A stretch of 46,365 nucleotides of DNA. Source: Pontimonas sp. GTDB lineage: Bacteria > Actinomycetota > Actinomycetes > Actinomycetales > Microbacteriaceae. Below are positions 38,318 through 46,365 of this stretch, one piece after another; the stretch's first letter is position 1; the number at the start of each line of letters is the position of its first letter. Both the position numbers and the translations under genes were made by a program. The DNA lies in NCBI GenBank assembly GCA_021741945.1, contig JAIOWV010000002.1, positions 1 to 46,365 on the forward strand. The letters run 5' to 3'. The notes under the pieces are model-generated. The model saw only the letters and a list, made by a program, of their open reading frames with translations. It had not been told where the DNA came from and ran no database searches.

Positions 38318-39134
38318 TGTCCCAGAGGTCTGGGAAGAAGGGGTTGAAGAGGGTGCTTGCTAAATAGGCAACACCGGCAGACCCTCCGGTTCCTTTCTTG
38401 CGCCCAATGGTCCGCTCCACCATCTTCACGTGGCGATAGCGCCACTCTCCCAAACCTTCGTCAAGATCCACGAGCGCTTCACACACCAGCGAGGATTCGG
38501 GGTCCGTGTGATGAAGCTTCACCAGCACCGCCTGGACATCCTCGCGAGCCTCCCATGGGGTGGTGACATCGCGATTAAGAACGTCAGAGGGCATCGCGTG
38601 CCCTCTAGCATTGCAGTAGGCAAGAGCTGAATCCCACACGCTCGGCCTCGACATCGCTGCTTCGACCGCAATCCGGGCAGGTGAACCTGGAACCAAGTGC
38701 TCGGCCATCTTCATGCCACTGCCGTGTTCCGCGTTCTCGCCCGCATAGTCGCGACGGCCAAGGACAGCCTCGAGCTCGCGGAACTGCGCTGACTGAAAAC
38801 CACTGGCTGAGGACAGGCGTGAGCGGAACGATTGGAACTGGAGAGGAGTCATGGTCTCCAGAACATCAATCTGGGCCACGCAAATCTTCATGATGGTGCG
38901 CACCCGTCCAAGAAGCGCAAGGGAGCGGTGGGTGTCACCGCTCTCTAGCGCAGGCTGTAGCGCGGCCAGCTCGTGAAGGATTTGCTGAAACCAGAGCTCA
39001 TAAACCTGGTGAATGGTTATGAAGAGGAGTTCGTCATGCTCAGGGCCCTCAGAAAGCGGCTTCTGCAGCGAGAGCAGCTCCTCCACTTTGAGGTAGCTCG
39101 TATAAGTAACGGCTTTCTCGTGAGAACCAGTCAT
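38301..39134 (-). CDS. kynA: Tryptophan 2,3-dioxygenase
   Basis: 277 aa cytosolic haem enzyme that opens the indole ring of tryptophan to N-formylkynurenine. The substrate-pocket text YTSYLKVEELLSLQ and ELLFITIHQVYELWFQQILHEL (with the active-site His) and the haem-ligand region YRHVKMVERTIGRKKGTGGSAGVAYL are all present. Its ATG overlaps the kynU stop (TGATG), so translation is coupled. Confidence 0.96.
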   Translation of the reverse strand: MTGSHEKAVTYTSYLKVEELLSLQKPLSEGPEHDELLFITIHQVYELWFQQILHELAALQPALESGDTHRSLALLGRVRTIMKICVAQIDVLETMTPLQFQSFRSRLSSASGFQSAQFRELEAVLGRRDYAGENAEHGSGMKMAEHLVPGSPARIAVEAAMSRPSVWDSALAYCNARGHAMPSDVLNRDVTTPWEAREDVQAVLVKLHHTDPESSLVCEALVDLDEGLGEWRYRHVKMVERTIGRKKGTGGSAGVAYLASTLFNPFFPDLWDIRSQL

Positions 39135-40447
39135 CAGGTCACTCGGCTTTCGTCTGGCGTCACATTCCGGTAGTCACCACTAGCCACTAGGTCACGCAGA
39201 CGGTTAAAGCCGTCCCACACCTCAACGTAGGAGGTGGCAAGTGGCGAGATAGCGAGCCTGATTGCACTGGGTTCCCGGTAATCGGGAACCACGTTCTTCA
39301 TTTTGCGAAGCGCCAGCGCAATCTGAGCGGCATCGGGATGAGTGATGATGATGTGGCCTCCGCGGTGGGCCGCTTCGCGGGGTGTTCCAAGTTCAAAGCC
39401 GAGGGGCACTAACCACTCATCAACGAGCGCGATCATGAGTTGTGTACCAAGCGCCGCTTTCGCTTCAATCGCCGTGATCCCCGCCCGCTCAATCATCTGG
39501 TAGCTGGATTGAACGGCCCGAATCCCGACGATGGAGGGACTTGCAACCTGGAAACCGCGGATATCAGCGGATTTCTCAAACCACGGCCCCATCACAAACT
39601 GGTCTCTCTGGGCAAACCATCCCTGGATGGGAACGTGAAGCTCGGCCTGGAGGGATTTCCGCACAAACAACCAGGCAGGTGATCCAGGACCTGAGTTGCC
39701 ATATTTGTAGGTGCAACCAACGGCAAGATCGATGTCGTTTCCATCAAAGTCCAAATCAATGGCACCACCGGCGTGGGAACAATCCCACAGCATGAAGGCT
39801 CCCGCGGCCTTCACAGCCCGTGAAATCTCACGAAGCTCTGGCCTGGCGCCAGAGCGGTAGTTGATGGCCTGCAGCGTGACCAGAGCGACGTCATCGTTCA
39901 AAAACGGTGCCAGTAGTTCAGCAGTCACTCGCTCGTCCTTGGCTGCAACAGACACAGCGCCAGGGCCACTGCTGCCATCGGTGTCGAGGGTTATGAGATT
40001 CAGACCGTGCTGAGCAGCGATGCCCTCAAGGATGTAGCGATCGGTCGGGAAGTTAGCGGAGTCAATGATGATTGTCTTTCGACCTGGCCTCGCTGAAATT
40101 GCCGCGAGGGCCAACTGGTAGAAGTTCATCGAGGTGGTGTCACACACCAGTGTTTGGCCGGGTCCTGTGCCCAAGGTGGCCCTGGCGAGAAGGTCGCCGG
40201 CAACCTGCGCTTCATCAATCCAGTGGGACCACCCACCAACAAGCTCCGTGCCCCACTCGCTGGTCAGAAAAGAGTTGACGGCCTCAACCGTCGCCAAGGG
40301 GAGGCGGCCCAGAGAGTTGCCATCCAAATAGCACTGGTCTGCATCCGCGTGAAAAAACTCCGCCCGAAACGGCGCTAGAGCGTCCTCCCGATCAAGGGCT
40401 TCAGCCGTCGATCGATCTGTTGGATTACCAGGAAAAGAATCAGCCAC
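39134..40447 (-). CDS. kynU: Kynureninase
   Basis: 437 aa PLP enzyme that splits kynurenine into anthranilate and alanine. CYLDGNSLGRLP, TSMNFYQLALAA, LWDCSHAGGAIDLDFDGNDIDLAVGCTYKYGNSGPGSPAWLFV (PLP Lys in TYKYGN) and the RxxxPNP-like EPSAIRLAISPLATSY end are typical. The start is a GTG at 40447, with TAAGCT (40454-40459) six bases upstream, so the kynUA mRNA is probably leaderless and begins directly beside the pstB stop. The formamidase that should act between the two enzymes is not in this unit. Confidence 0.95.
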   Translation of the reverse strand: MADSFPGNPTDRSTAEALDREDALAPFRAEFFHADADQCYLDGNSLGRLPLATVEAVNSFLTSEWGTELVGGWSHWIDEAQVAGDLLARATLGTGPGQTLVCDTTSMNFYQLALAAISARPGRKTIIIDSANFPTDRYILEGIAAQHGLNLITLDTDGSSGPGAVSVAAKDERVTAELLAPFLNDDVALVTLQAINYRSGARPELREISRAVKAAGAFMLWDCSHAGGAIDLDFDGNDIDLAVGCTYKYGNSGPGSPAWLFVRKSLQAELHVPIQGWFAQRDQFVMGPWFEKSADIRGFQVASPSIVGIRAVQSSYQMIERAGITAIEAKAALGTQLMIALVDEWLVPLGFELGTPREAAHRGGHIIITHPDAAQIALALRKMKNVVPDYREPSAIRLAISPLATSYVEVWDGFNRLRDLVASGDYRNVTPDESRVT

Positions 40448-40472
40448 TACGCCAGCTTACGCCGGCTGGTCA

Positions 40473-41282
40473 CTACCCGAAGCGCCCAGTGACGTAGTCG
40501 AGGGTCTTCTGGTTGGCAGGGCTCGAGAAGATCTTGTCGGTGCGATCGTGCTCAACCAACACACCGATCCGACTTCCCGCAGCGTCATCGGAGGCCACCG
40601 TGAAGAAGGCCGTCCTATCCGCCACACGAGCAGCCTGCTGCATGTTGTGGGTCACGATGACAATCGTGTAGTCCTTCTTAAGCTCGTTCATCAAGTCTTC
40701 GATCTTGAAGGTCGATACCGGGTCAAGGGCCGAGCAGGGCTCGTCCATCAAAATCACATCGGGCTGAACAGCAATCGCGCGGGCGATACACAAACGCTGT
40801 TGCTGGCCACCGGACATGCCAAAGGCGTTGTCTTTAAGGCGGTCCTTGACCTCATCCCAGAGGGCGGCACCGCGAAGGGCCTGCTCGACAATGTCGTCCA
40901 TGTTGCCTTTGACACCGAGCGTCTTCGGCCCAAAGGCGATGTTCTCGTAAATCGACTTGGGGAAGGGGTTTGGCTTCTGAAAGACCATTCCCACGGTCTT
41001 ACGAACCTGAACGGGGTCAACATCAGAGCCGTAGACATCCTGCCCGTGGTAGAGCACCTCGCCGGTGACCTTGGCGCCAGGGATCAAGTCATTCATCCGG
41101 TTGAGGCTGCGAAGAATTGTCGACTTGCCGCAGCCGGAGGGTCCAATCAGAGCGGTGATCTCGTTTTCGTAGATGGGCAGGTTCACGTTCTGCACGGCCA
41201 GATTGTCGCCGTAGTAGACAGAGACATCCTTCAGTGTAAAGACCTCGTTGGGCACTGTTTCCTCTCCAATGGGTACGTTCAT
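40473..41282 (-). CDS. pstB: Phosphate ABC transporter ATP-binding protein
   Basis: 269 aa. Walker A is GPSGCGKST, the Q loop follows in [19 protein letters not shown], the ABC signature is MSGGQQQRL and Walker B is [18 protein letters not shown] and the Gln-rich signature are the PstB type. ATG at 41282, with GGAGAGG five bases upstream; the frame is open a little further to a GTG at 41300 that overlaps pstA. No phoU follows. Confidence 0.97.
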   Translation of the reverse strand: MNVPIGEETVPNEVFTLKDVSVYYGDNLAVQNVNLPIYENEITALIGPSGCGKSTILRSLNRMNDLIPGAKVTGEVLYHGQDVYGSDVDPVQVRKTVGMVFQKPNPFPKSIYENIAFGPKTLGVKGNMDDIVEQALRGAALWDEVKDRLKDNAFGMSGGQQQRLCIARAIAVQPDVILMDEPCSALDPVSTFKIEDLMNELKKDYTIVIVTHNMQQAARVADRTAFFTVASDDAAGSRIGVLVEHDRTDKIFSSPANQKTLDYVTGRFG

Positions 41283-41293
41283 GATTCCCTCTC

Positions 41294-42235
41294 CTACCAC
41301 GTTCTCTCATAGCGGGCACGAAGCCAGATGGCAAATGAGTTGATCAAGATCAACACCGCCAACATCAGCAACACTCCCGCTGCAGCCAAAATTTGGAACT
41401 CTTCTTGAGGCCGTCCCGCGTACTGGTAAATCAGCACGGGCAGGGCCGAATATCCTCCCTCAAAGAAGTTCGGTGGGAACGTCACGAACGTGAGGGCTCC
41501 CACGAGCAGCAAAGGCGCGGCCTCGCCGATAGCGCGAGCAACGGCGAGGATGACACCAGTCAGCATTCCGGGAATCGCCGCAGGCAGCACCTGGAGCCAC
41601 ACGGCCTGCCAGCGGGTGGCGCCAAGAGCGAGGGAGCCTTCCAGAATGGACGATGGCACTGCCTTAATCGCTTCCCTCGATGCAAGGATCACCGTCGGTA
41701 AGACCAACAGCGCGATGGTTGCTGAACCAGCGGCTGCCACCAGTCCCAGATTGAACGGCCCTCTCACAAAGAACGCGAGGCCGAGGATGCCAAAGACGAT
41801 GGAGGGAACTCCAGCGAGGTTCTGAATGTTGAGCTCGATGAGTCGGTTCCACCACTTGGTCTTATCGGCAAACTGCTCCAGGTAGAGGGCAGCACCGGCT
41901 CCCAAGGGGATGATGATGGCAATAACACCACCGATGATCTGCAGGGTTCCCTGGATGGCGACGCTAAACCCAGCGGTCGCGCGGTTGACGGTGGAGGGTC
42001 CATTGAAAATTAGGTCCAGATCGAGGCGGGTGCGACCCTCGACGAACGCCCACGCCAAGATAGCCACAATCGCGACCATCGAAATGGTGAGGGCCAACAG
42101 CATGACGGACATGAAGAGAACACTCGAAACCTTGCCCTTGTTGTCGGTAGCAGCAAAGCGATTCTGAACCACCAAGCCTGCACCAGCTGCCGCGAAGCGG
42201 CCTCTGGCTGGCAGGTTGTTGAAGGAGTCAGCCAT
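41294..42235 (-). CDS. pstA: Phosphate ABC transporter permease PstA
   Basis: 313 aa with six predicted membrane helices. The binding-protein-dependent transport signature is [49 protein letters not shown] hydrophilic N terminus of about 40 residues ([12 protein letters not shown]) precedes the first helix. It follows pstC directly: the pstC TAG and the pstA ATG overlap by one base. Confidence 0.95.
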   Translation of the reverse strand: MADSFNNLPARGRFAAAGAGLVVQNRFAATDNKGKVSSVLFMSVMLLALTISMVAIVAILAWAFVEGRTRLDLDLIFNGPSTVNRATAGFSVAIQGTLQIIGGVIAIIIPLGAGAALYLEQFADKTKWWNRLIELNIQNLAGVPSIVFGILGLAFFVRGPFNLGLVAAAGSATIALLVLPTVILASREAIKAVPSSILEGSLALGATRWQAVWLQVLPAAIPGMLTGVILAVARAIGEAAPLLLVGALTFVTFPPNFFEGGYSALPVLIYQYAGRPQEEFQILAAAGVLLMLAVLILINSFAIWLRARYERTW

Positions 42236-43185
42236 TAGTCGTAAACCTCGCGGAAGCGGTTGACGAAGCGGATGGCAATCATGTTCATGATGAGTGTGAT
42301 GGTGAACAACAGCGCGCCAACAGCGAAAATCGTGTCGTAGACAATCGATCCCACAGCAATTTCGCCGGTCGCGCGGCTTGCGATGTAGGCGGTCATTGTC
42401 TGGATTCCCTCAAACGGGTTGAAGTTAAGGCCTGGAGAACCAGCACCAGCGACCAACAGCACGATCATGGTCTCACCCACCGCGCGCGAAGCACCGAGGA
42501 CGAAAGCGGCAATGATCCCAGAGAAAGCCGCCGGGACTACCACGCGAAGTGCCACGCGCATCTTCCCGGCACCGAGGGCATAGGCACCCTCGCGCAAGGC
42601 TCTGGGCACTGAGCGCATCGCGTCATCGGCGACCGAAGAAATTAACGGAACGATGATTAATCCCACCGCAATGCCAGCGACACCGGTGGAGAACAGACCA
42701 CCCCAGGGAAGCCAAGGGGTCAAAGATTCAAGAAATGGCCTGAGCCAGAAGAAGGCGAATAGGCCGGTCGCGACGGTAGGGATGCCCTCGAGAACTTCGA
42801 GGATGGGCTTGATGGTCTTGCGAACGGGCTCTGGAGCGTATTCAGAGAGGTAAATGGCCGAGAGCAAGCCGAGCGGGATCGCGACCAGAAGGGCGGTGAT
42901 GACCACCATCAGGGTTCCCACAACAATGGGAATAACGCCGTACTGGGGCCGTGCATATCCAGGCGACCACTCGGTCGCTGTGAAGAATTCGACAATCGAA
43001 ATCTCTGTAAAAAATCGGGGAAGCGGCTGAAGAAGCGCGACAACGATGGCCGACGTTACAGCGATGGAAATTACTGCGGTGATGAAGAGAAAGGCGATGA
43101 TGACTTTTTCGCCGTAGTGGGGGTGTTCGGCGCGGAGCGAGACTCTACGAGCCCCACTCCGCGCCGACACCACAGATGAAGACAT
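42235..43185 (-). CDS. pstC: Phosphate ABC transporter permease PstC
   Basis: 316 aa with six membrane helices. The permease signature is REGAYALGAGKMRVALRVVVPAAFSGIIAAFVLGASRAVGETMIVLLVAGAG. Compared with PstA, it has the PstC-type large loop before helix 2 (ATEWSPGYARPQYGVIPIVVGTLMVV). It is 49 nt downstream of pstS and read from the same mRNA. Confidence 0.95.
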   Translation of the reverse strand: MSSSVVSARSGARRVSLRAEHPHYGEKVIIAFLFITAVISIAVTSAIVVALLQPLPRFFTEISIVEFFTATEWSPGYARPQYGVIPIVVGTLMVVITALLVAIPLGLLSAIYLSEYAPEPVRKTIKPILEVLEGIPTVATGLFAFFWLRPFLESLTPWLPWGGLFSTGVAGIAVGLIIVPLISSVADDAMRSVPRALREGAYALGAGKMRVALRVVVPAAFSGIIAAFVLGASRAVGETMIVLLVAGAGSPGLNFNPFEGIQTMTAYIASRATGEIAVGSIVYDTIFAVGALLFTITLIMNMIAIRFVNRFREVYD

Positions 43186-43234
43186 TAGTTCAGATCTCCC
43201 AATCTCTCCATCGTCCCAATGTGATACAGACTAC

Positions 43235-44221
43235 CTAGCCAGCGAGTGCTGCGACAGCGGCAAGCTGCTCAGCCCTCTGGTCCTCGGTCAGTGCGACCAG
43301 ACCAGCTGCTGCTGCGATCTCTTCGTTGCGCTCCACCATGAAGGTGTAGAACGCGACGACCTCTTCGCGACCGAGTGCCGAAGCAGCAGGGAAGCTGTAG
43401 AGAGAGCGACCGAGCGGGGTGTAGGTACCAGCGAGCAGGTTGTCAATGGTGGGCTCGTTGCAGCCTTCACCACTGTCGATTGCCAGTGCCTTCACGGTGT
43501 CGGAGTACTCCTGGTAGAAGGAGAAGGGGATGAATGCCATGGCGCCGAGGCCACCAGAGACACCCTGAACAGCCTGGTTGTCGTCCTCACCGATGTTGTT
43601 GTAGTCGGTGCGAATGTTGCCGCCCTCGCCGTTGATTTCTTCGGTGAAGAAGTCAAAGGTTCCAGAGTCGGTTCCAGGACCGTAGAGGACGATGTCCTCG
43701 CCAGCCAGGTCTCCAGCGTCAACGCCTGGGATCTCGCCCCACGTTGCGATGGTGGAGTCAAGGTTCCAGATTGCGTTTAGAGCCTCAACCGAGATGCACT
43801 CGAGGGGGTTGTCCATGTTGACAACAACCGAGAGAGCGTCGTTTGCAACGGTGATGCGGGTGTACTCAATGCCGTTGTCAGCACAGAGAGCGGATTCCTC
43901 GTCCTTGATGTCACGCGAGGCGTTAGAGCCATCGGTCTCACCGTTACAGAACTTCTCGAATCCACCACCGGTACCGGAGATACCAACGGTCACGGCAACG
44001 CCGGGGTTCTCGTTCATGAAGAGCTCAGCAGCAGCCTCGGCGAAAGGGCCAACGGTGCTGGAGCCATCAAGCAAGATGGTGCCGGAAAGCGCGGGTGCTT
44101 CCTCGACTGCGGGTGCCTCAGCTGCGGGTGCCTCAGCTTCTTCGGCTGCGCCTGCACATGCAGACAGAACCAATAGTCCGGCAGCTGCGAGAGCGGCCGA
44201 AGCAATGAAGTTTTTCTTCAC
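43235..44221 (-). CDS. pstS: Phosphate-binding lipoprotein PstS
   Basis: 328 aa from the GTG at 44221. The signal peptide KKNFIASAALAAAGLLVLSACAG ends in a lipobox with the modified Cys at residue 22. An Ala/Glu/Pro linker (residues 25-45) leads to the binding domain ILLDGSSTVGPFAEAAAELF, with the phosphate-binding GISGTGGGFEKFCNGETDGSNASR. GAGGAG eight bases upstream decides the start; the 47-residue longer frame covers the leader hairpins. First gene of pstSCAB. Confidence 0.95.
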   Translation of the reverse strand: MKKNFIASAALAAAGLLVLSACAGAAEEAEAPAAEAPAVEEAPALSGTILLDGSSTVGPFAEAAAELFMNENPGVAVTVGISGTGGGFEKFCNGETDGSNASRDIKDEESALCADNGIEYTRITVANDALSVVVNMDNPLECISVEALNAIWNLDSTIATWGEIPGVDAGDLAGEDIVLYGPGTDSGTFDFFTEEINGEGGNIRTDYNNIGEDDNQAVQGVSGGLGAMAFIPFSFYQEYSDTVKALAIDSGEGCNEPTIDNLLAGTYTPLGRSLYSFPAASALGREEVVAFYTFMVERNEEIAAAAGLVALTEDQRAEQLAAVAALAG

Positions 44222-44248
44222 TGGTGTTTCTCCTCTTGGGCTTGGTGT

Positions 44249-44288
44249 GGACAGGAATTTCTGTCCTGCCCTCAGGGTTGTGAGGGCA
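44249..44288 (-). promoter_or_regulatory. Two back-to-back hairpins in the pstS leader
   Basis: A 6-bp stem (GGACAG 44249-44254 with CTGTCC 44261-44266, 6-base loop) is immediately followed by an 8-bp stem (TGCCCTCA 44267-44274 with TGAGGGCA 44281-44288, 6-base loop). There is no unpaired base between them, so they could stack. They lie 28 bases before the pstS start codon. Confidence 0.5.
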
Positions 44289-44311
44289 CCTAGACAACAA
44301 GTAGTCGCATG

Positions 44312-44340
44312 GTTAACAACAGGCAAACAATCCAGCAAAC
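44312..44340 (-). promoter_or_regulatory. Possible PHO-box direct repeats upstream of pstS
   Basis: Read on the minus strand, GTTTGC occurs twice and GTTAAC once, at 44335-44340, 44323-44328 and 44312-44317, that is 12 and 11 bases apart. Spacing of one helical turn is the layout of PhoP-type direct-repeat boxes, which fits a phosphate-starvation gene. Confidence 0.45.
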
Positions 44341-44400
44341 CCTCATCCAGTGGTCGAGTCACCTAGTCTGGAAACTCCCGACATCACCGCGAGGACTCTT

Positions 44401-45369
44401 ATGAAGGCGATAGTTGTTTCCCAGAGCGGCGGCCCCGAAGTCTTGCAATTTTCCGACGTGCCTGACCCCACAATCACCCACTCCGACCTACTGGTGAAGG
44501 TGGCAGCAGCAGGCATCAACTACATCGACACCTATCAGCGCTCCGGCGTCTACGCCATGACCCTCCCCTACACCCCAGGCCTCGAAGGTGCCGGCACGGT
44601 GCTCGAAGTCGGATCTGATGTCACCGGCTTTGCCGTGGGCGACACCGTCGCGTGGACCAGCAACCTCGGTAGCTATGCAGAGGTTGTGGCATTGGATGCC
44701 TCCAAGGCGGTGCGAGCCCCCTCGGGAATCGAATTGACACAGGCCGCCCAGGCAATGCTCCAGGGCATCACTGCGCAGTATTTGATCACCAGCGTCTTCG
44801 AGGTCAAGCCCGGCACCACCGCTCTTGTTCACGCCGCAGCGGGCGGGGTCGGACTGTTGTTGTGCCAGATGATCACAGCGCGAGGCGGAACAGTCATTGG
44901 GACTGTCTCGACAGAGGCCAAGGCCACGGCCGCGGGTGCAGCCGGTGCCGCCCACGTGATTCGATACGACCAAGAGGACTTCATGCCCCGCGTTCGGGAA
45001 CTAACGGGCGGAATCGGGGTCGATGTTGTCTATGACGGTGTTGGGGCCTCAACGTTTGACGGAAGTTTGCGAAGCCTCAAACCACGCGGAATGATGGCGC
45101 TGTTCGGTCAAGCAAGTGGCGCGGTCGGTCCCTTTGACCCCCAGATTCTGAACTCGCTAGGTTCACTGGTTCTCACTCGCCCCTCTCTCACTAACTTCAT
45201 CCAGACGAGTGAGGAACTGCAGTGGCGAGCCAGTGAAGTGTTCGCTGCGATGCTCTCTGGTGATCTCACCATGACGCTCGGTGGCTCCTACCCACTGGCT
45301 GAAGCGGCGCAAGCCCACCAGGACTTGGAAGCGCGCAAGAGCTCCGGCAAACTCATCCTGATTCCGTGA
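44401..45369 (+). CDS. Zinc-independent quinone oxidoreductase (MDR family)
   Basis: 322 aa of the QorA/zeta-crystallin type, which reduces quinones with NADPH. The N-terminal MKAIVVSQSGGPEVLQFSDVPDP, AAGINYIDTYQRSGVYAMTLPYTPGLEGAGTV, and the dinucleotide-binding HAAAGGVGLLLCQMITARGGTVIGTVS are typical; the zinc-binding cysteines of alcohol dehydrogenases are missing. The ATG at 44401 has GAGGA six bases upstream; a TAGTCT (44364-44369) is a possible -10. It is divergent from pstS. Confidence 0.9.
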   Translation: MKAIVVSQSGGPEVLQFSDVPDPTITHSDLLVKVAAAGINYIDTYQRSGVYAMTLPYTPGLEGAGTVLEVGSDVTGFAVGDTVAWTSNLGSYAEVVALDASKAVRAPSGIELTQAAQAMLQGITAQYLITSVFEVKPGTTALVHAAAGGVGLLLCQMITARGGTVIGTVSTEAKATAAGAAGAAHVIRYDQEDFMPRVRELTGGIGVDVVYDGVGASTFDGSLRSLKPRGMMALFGQASGAVGPFDPQILNSLGSLVLTRPSLTNFIQTSEELQWRASEVFAAMLSGDLTMTLGGSYPLAEAAQAHQDLEARKSSGKLILIP

Positions 45370-45401
45370 GGACAGTCCAGCTGAGACGGTAGTTTGAGGG
45401 C

Positions 45402-46365
45402 ATGAAGATTCTTCTTGTGGGCGCCGGTGGCGTCGGAAATGCTCTGGCCAAGCTTCTCGCAACGCGCGACTTTTATGAGCACGTGATTGTTGCCGACTAC
45501 GACACCTCCCGAGCTGAGGGTGTGCTCGAGTGGATAGCGGGTCGATTCCCCACAGCCCGTCCTAAGTTCAGCGCCGAACACATCGATGCCTCAGCACCGG
45601 AGAACGTGACTGCGCTGGCCAAGAAGCACAGTGCCACCGTGGTCATGAACGCGGTCGAGCCAGCTTTCGTGCAGAGCATTTTCCAGGGTGCTCTGGACGC
45701 AGGCGCCGATTACATGGACATGGCGATGAGCCTGTCCATCCCCCACCCCACTGACCCCCACAACACCCCGGGTATCAAACTTGGTGACTGGCAGTTTGAC
45801 CGGGCTGCCGAGTGGGAAAATTCCGGCCGGCTGGCTCTGGTGGGAATGGGGGTTGAGCCTGGCATCTCTGACGTGTTCGCCAAATATGCAAGCGACCACC
45901 TTTTCAGCGAAATCGATGAGATTGGTGTTCGCGACGGTGCGAACCTCGTGGTTCGCGATGACGAGGGCAACGAAATCTTTGCGCCCTCATTCAGTATCTG
46001 GACCACGATCGAGGAATGCCTCAATCCCCCGCTGATCTGGGAAAAAGATCGCGGGTGGTTCACCACCGAACCCTTTAGTGAGCCTGAGGTCTTCATGTTC
46101 CCCGCCGGAATCGGCCCCGTGGAGTGTGTGAACGTTGAACACGAGGAAGTCTCTCTGGTTCCCCGTTTTCTCGACGCCAAGCGCGTGACGTTCAAGTACG
46201 GTCTGGGATCAGAGTTCATTGGGGTCCTCAAAACCCTCAACCTCTTGGGGCTCGACAAGGTTGCCCCGGTGACCGTCCGCACGGCGCCTGGACCCGATGG
46301 CAAGCGCGGCAAGGCAGAGGTCTCACCGCGCGATTTGGTCGCAGCAGTACTCCCCGACCCCGCCA
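45402..46365 (+). CDS. Saccharopine dehydrogenase-family protein, 3' end cut by the window
   Basis: 321 codons are open from the ATG at 45402 to the window edge without a stop. It begins with a Rossmann motif MKILLVGAGGVGNALAKLLA, followed by HVIVADYD (adenine-ribose acidic residue). Further on are TVVMNAVEPAFV, the ALDAGADYMDMAM segment and VGMGVEPGISDVFAKY, all typical of saccharopine dehydrogenase/reductase and homospermidine-synthase relatives. TAGTTT (45390-45395) ends six bases before the ATG. The exact substrate cannot be told from the visible part; actinobacteria rarely make lysine by the saccharopine route, so a related reaction is likely. Confidence 0.85.
   Translation, partial: MKILLVGAGGVGNALAKLLATRDFYEHVIVADYDTSRAEGVLEWIAGRFPTARPKFSAEHIDASAPENVTALAKKHSATVVMNAVEPAFVQSIFQGALDAGADYMDMAMSLSIPHPTDPHNTPGIKLGDWQFDRAAEWENSGRLALVGMGVEPGISDVFAKYASDHLFSEIDEIGVRDGANLVVRDDEGNEIFAPSFSIWTTIEECLNPPLIWEKDRGWFTTEPFSEPEVFMFPAGIGPVECVNVEHEEVSLVPRFLDAKRVTFKYGLGSEFIGVLKTLNLLGLDKVAPVTVRTAPGPDGKRGKAEVSPRDLVAAVLPDPA

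Overview
This 46.4 kb window is a continuous stretch of a bacterial chromosome, very probably from an actinobacterium of the Microbacteriaceae type (small-genome aquatic 'Luna' relatives fit well, but the genus is not proven). The signs are the moderately high GC, a 32-residue bS22 ribosomal protein gene beside an excisionase-type HTH gene and near proC (an actinobacterial neighbourhood), N-terminally extended uS17, TANNNT -10 boxes placed 6-7 nt before start codons (leaderless mRNAs), and very tight packing. I see no phage, IS element, CRISPR array, rRNA or tRNA gene.

Region 1 (1-24022, all minus strand; transcription runs from high to low coordinates) is the translation and transcription core. 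rpoB-rpoC come first and end at a hairpin terminator. A lone prepilin-peptidase-like gene follows, then the str operon (rpsL, rpsG, fusA, tuf) with its own promoter and terminator. Next is a three-gene insertion (XRE regulator, 4-TM protein, DUF418 membrane protein), then the S10/spc operon rpsJ-rplCDWB-rpsS-rplV-rpsC-rplP-rpmC-rpsQ-rplNXE-rpsH-rplFR-rpsE-rpmD, which runs off the left edge. rpsN (uS14) is missing from its usual place between rplE and rpsH.

Region 2 (24100-33552) is a mosaic of short housekeeping units on both strands: SprT-like metallopeptidase, DUF427 protein, an SRPBCC-methyltransferase fusion, a Nudix-like protein, glutaredoxin-like protein, HAD phosphatase, bS22, BldC-like HTH, ArsR regulator, TrkH/TrkA potassium uptake, proC, tadA and upp. 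Three divergent gene pairs are each driven by a ten-base ANNNTANNNT element in which the two opposite -10 boxes share a central TA. Most convergent pairs overlap at their 3' ends.

Region 3 (33553-40447) has the most interesting regulation. A near-consensus promoter drives a leaderless 22-codon ORF with three consecutive Cys codons, upstream of a winged-helix regulator; its Cys-codon region is complementary to the regulator's start site, as in a cysteine-responsive attenuator. A strong promoter and a 12-bp hairpin then frame a possible small RNA before a photolyase gene. psuG-psuK (pseudouridine catabolism) and a DUF4395 membrane protein diverge from a 38-bp near-perfect palindrome that contains a CsoR/CstR-like operator and two mirror-image promoters. 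kynU-kynA (tryptophan to anthranilate) follow, without a formamidase.

Region 4 (40473-46365) holds the phosphate transporter pstSCAB with a possible PHO-box and two back-to-back hairpins in its leader, a quinone oxidoreductase, and the start of a saccharopine-dehydrogenase-family gene cut by the right edge.

All functional calls come from reading protein motifs and gene order; no database search was run.
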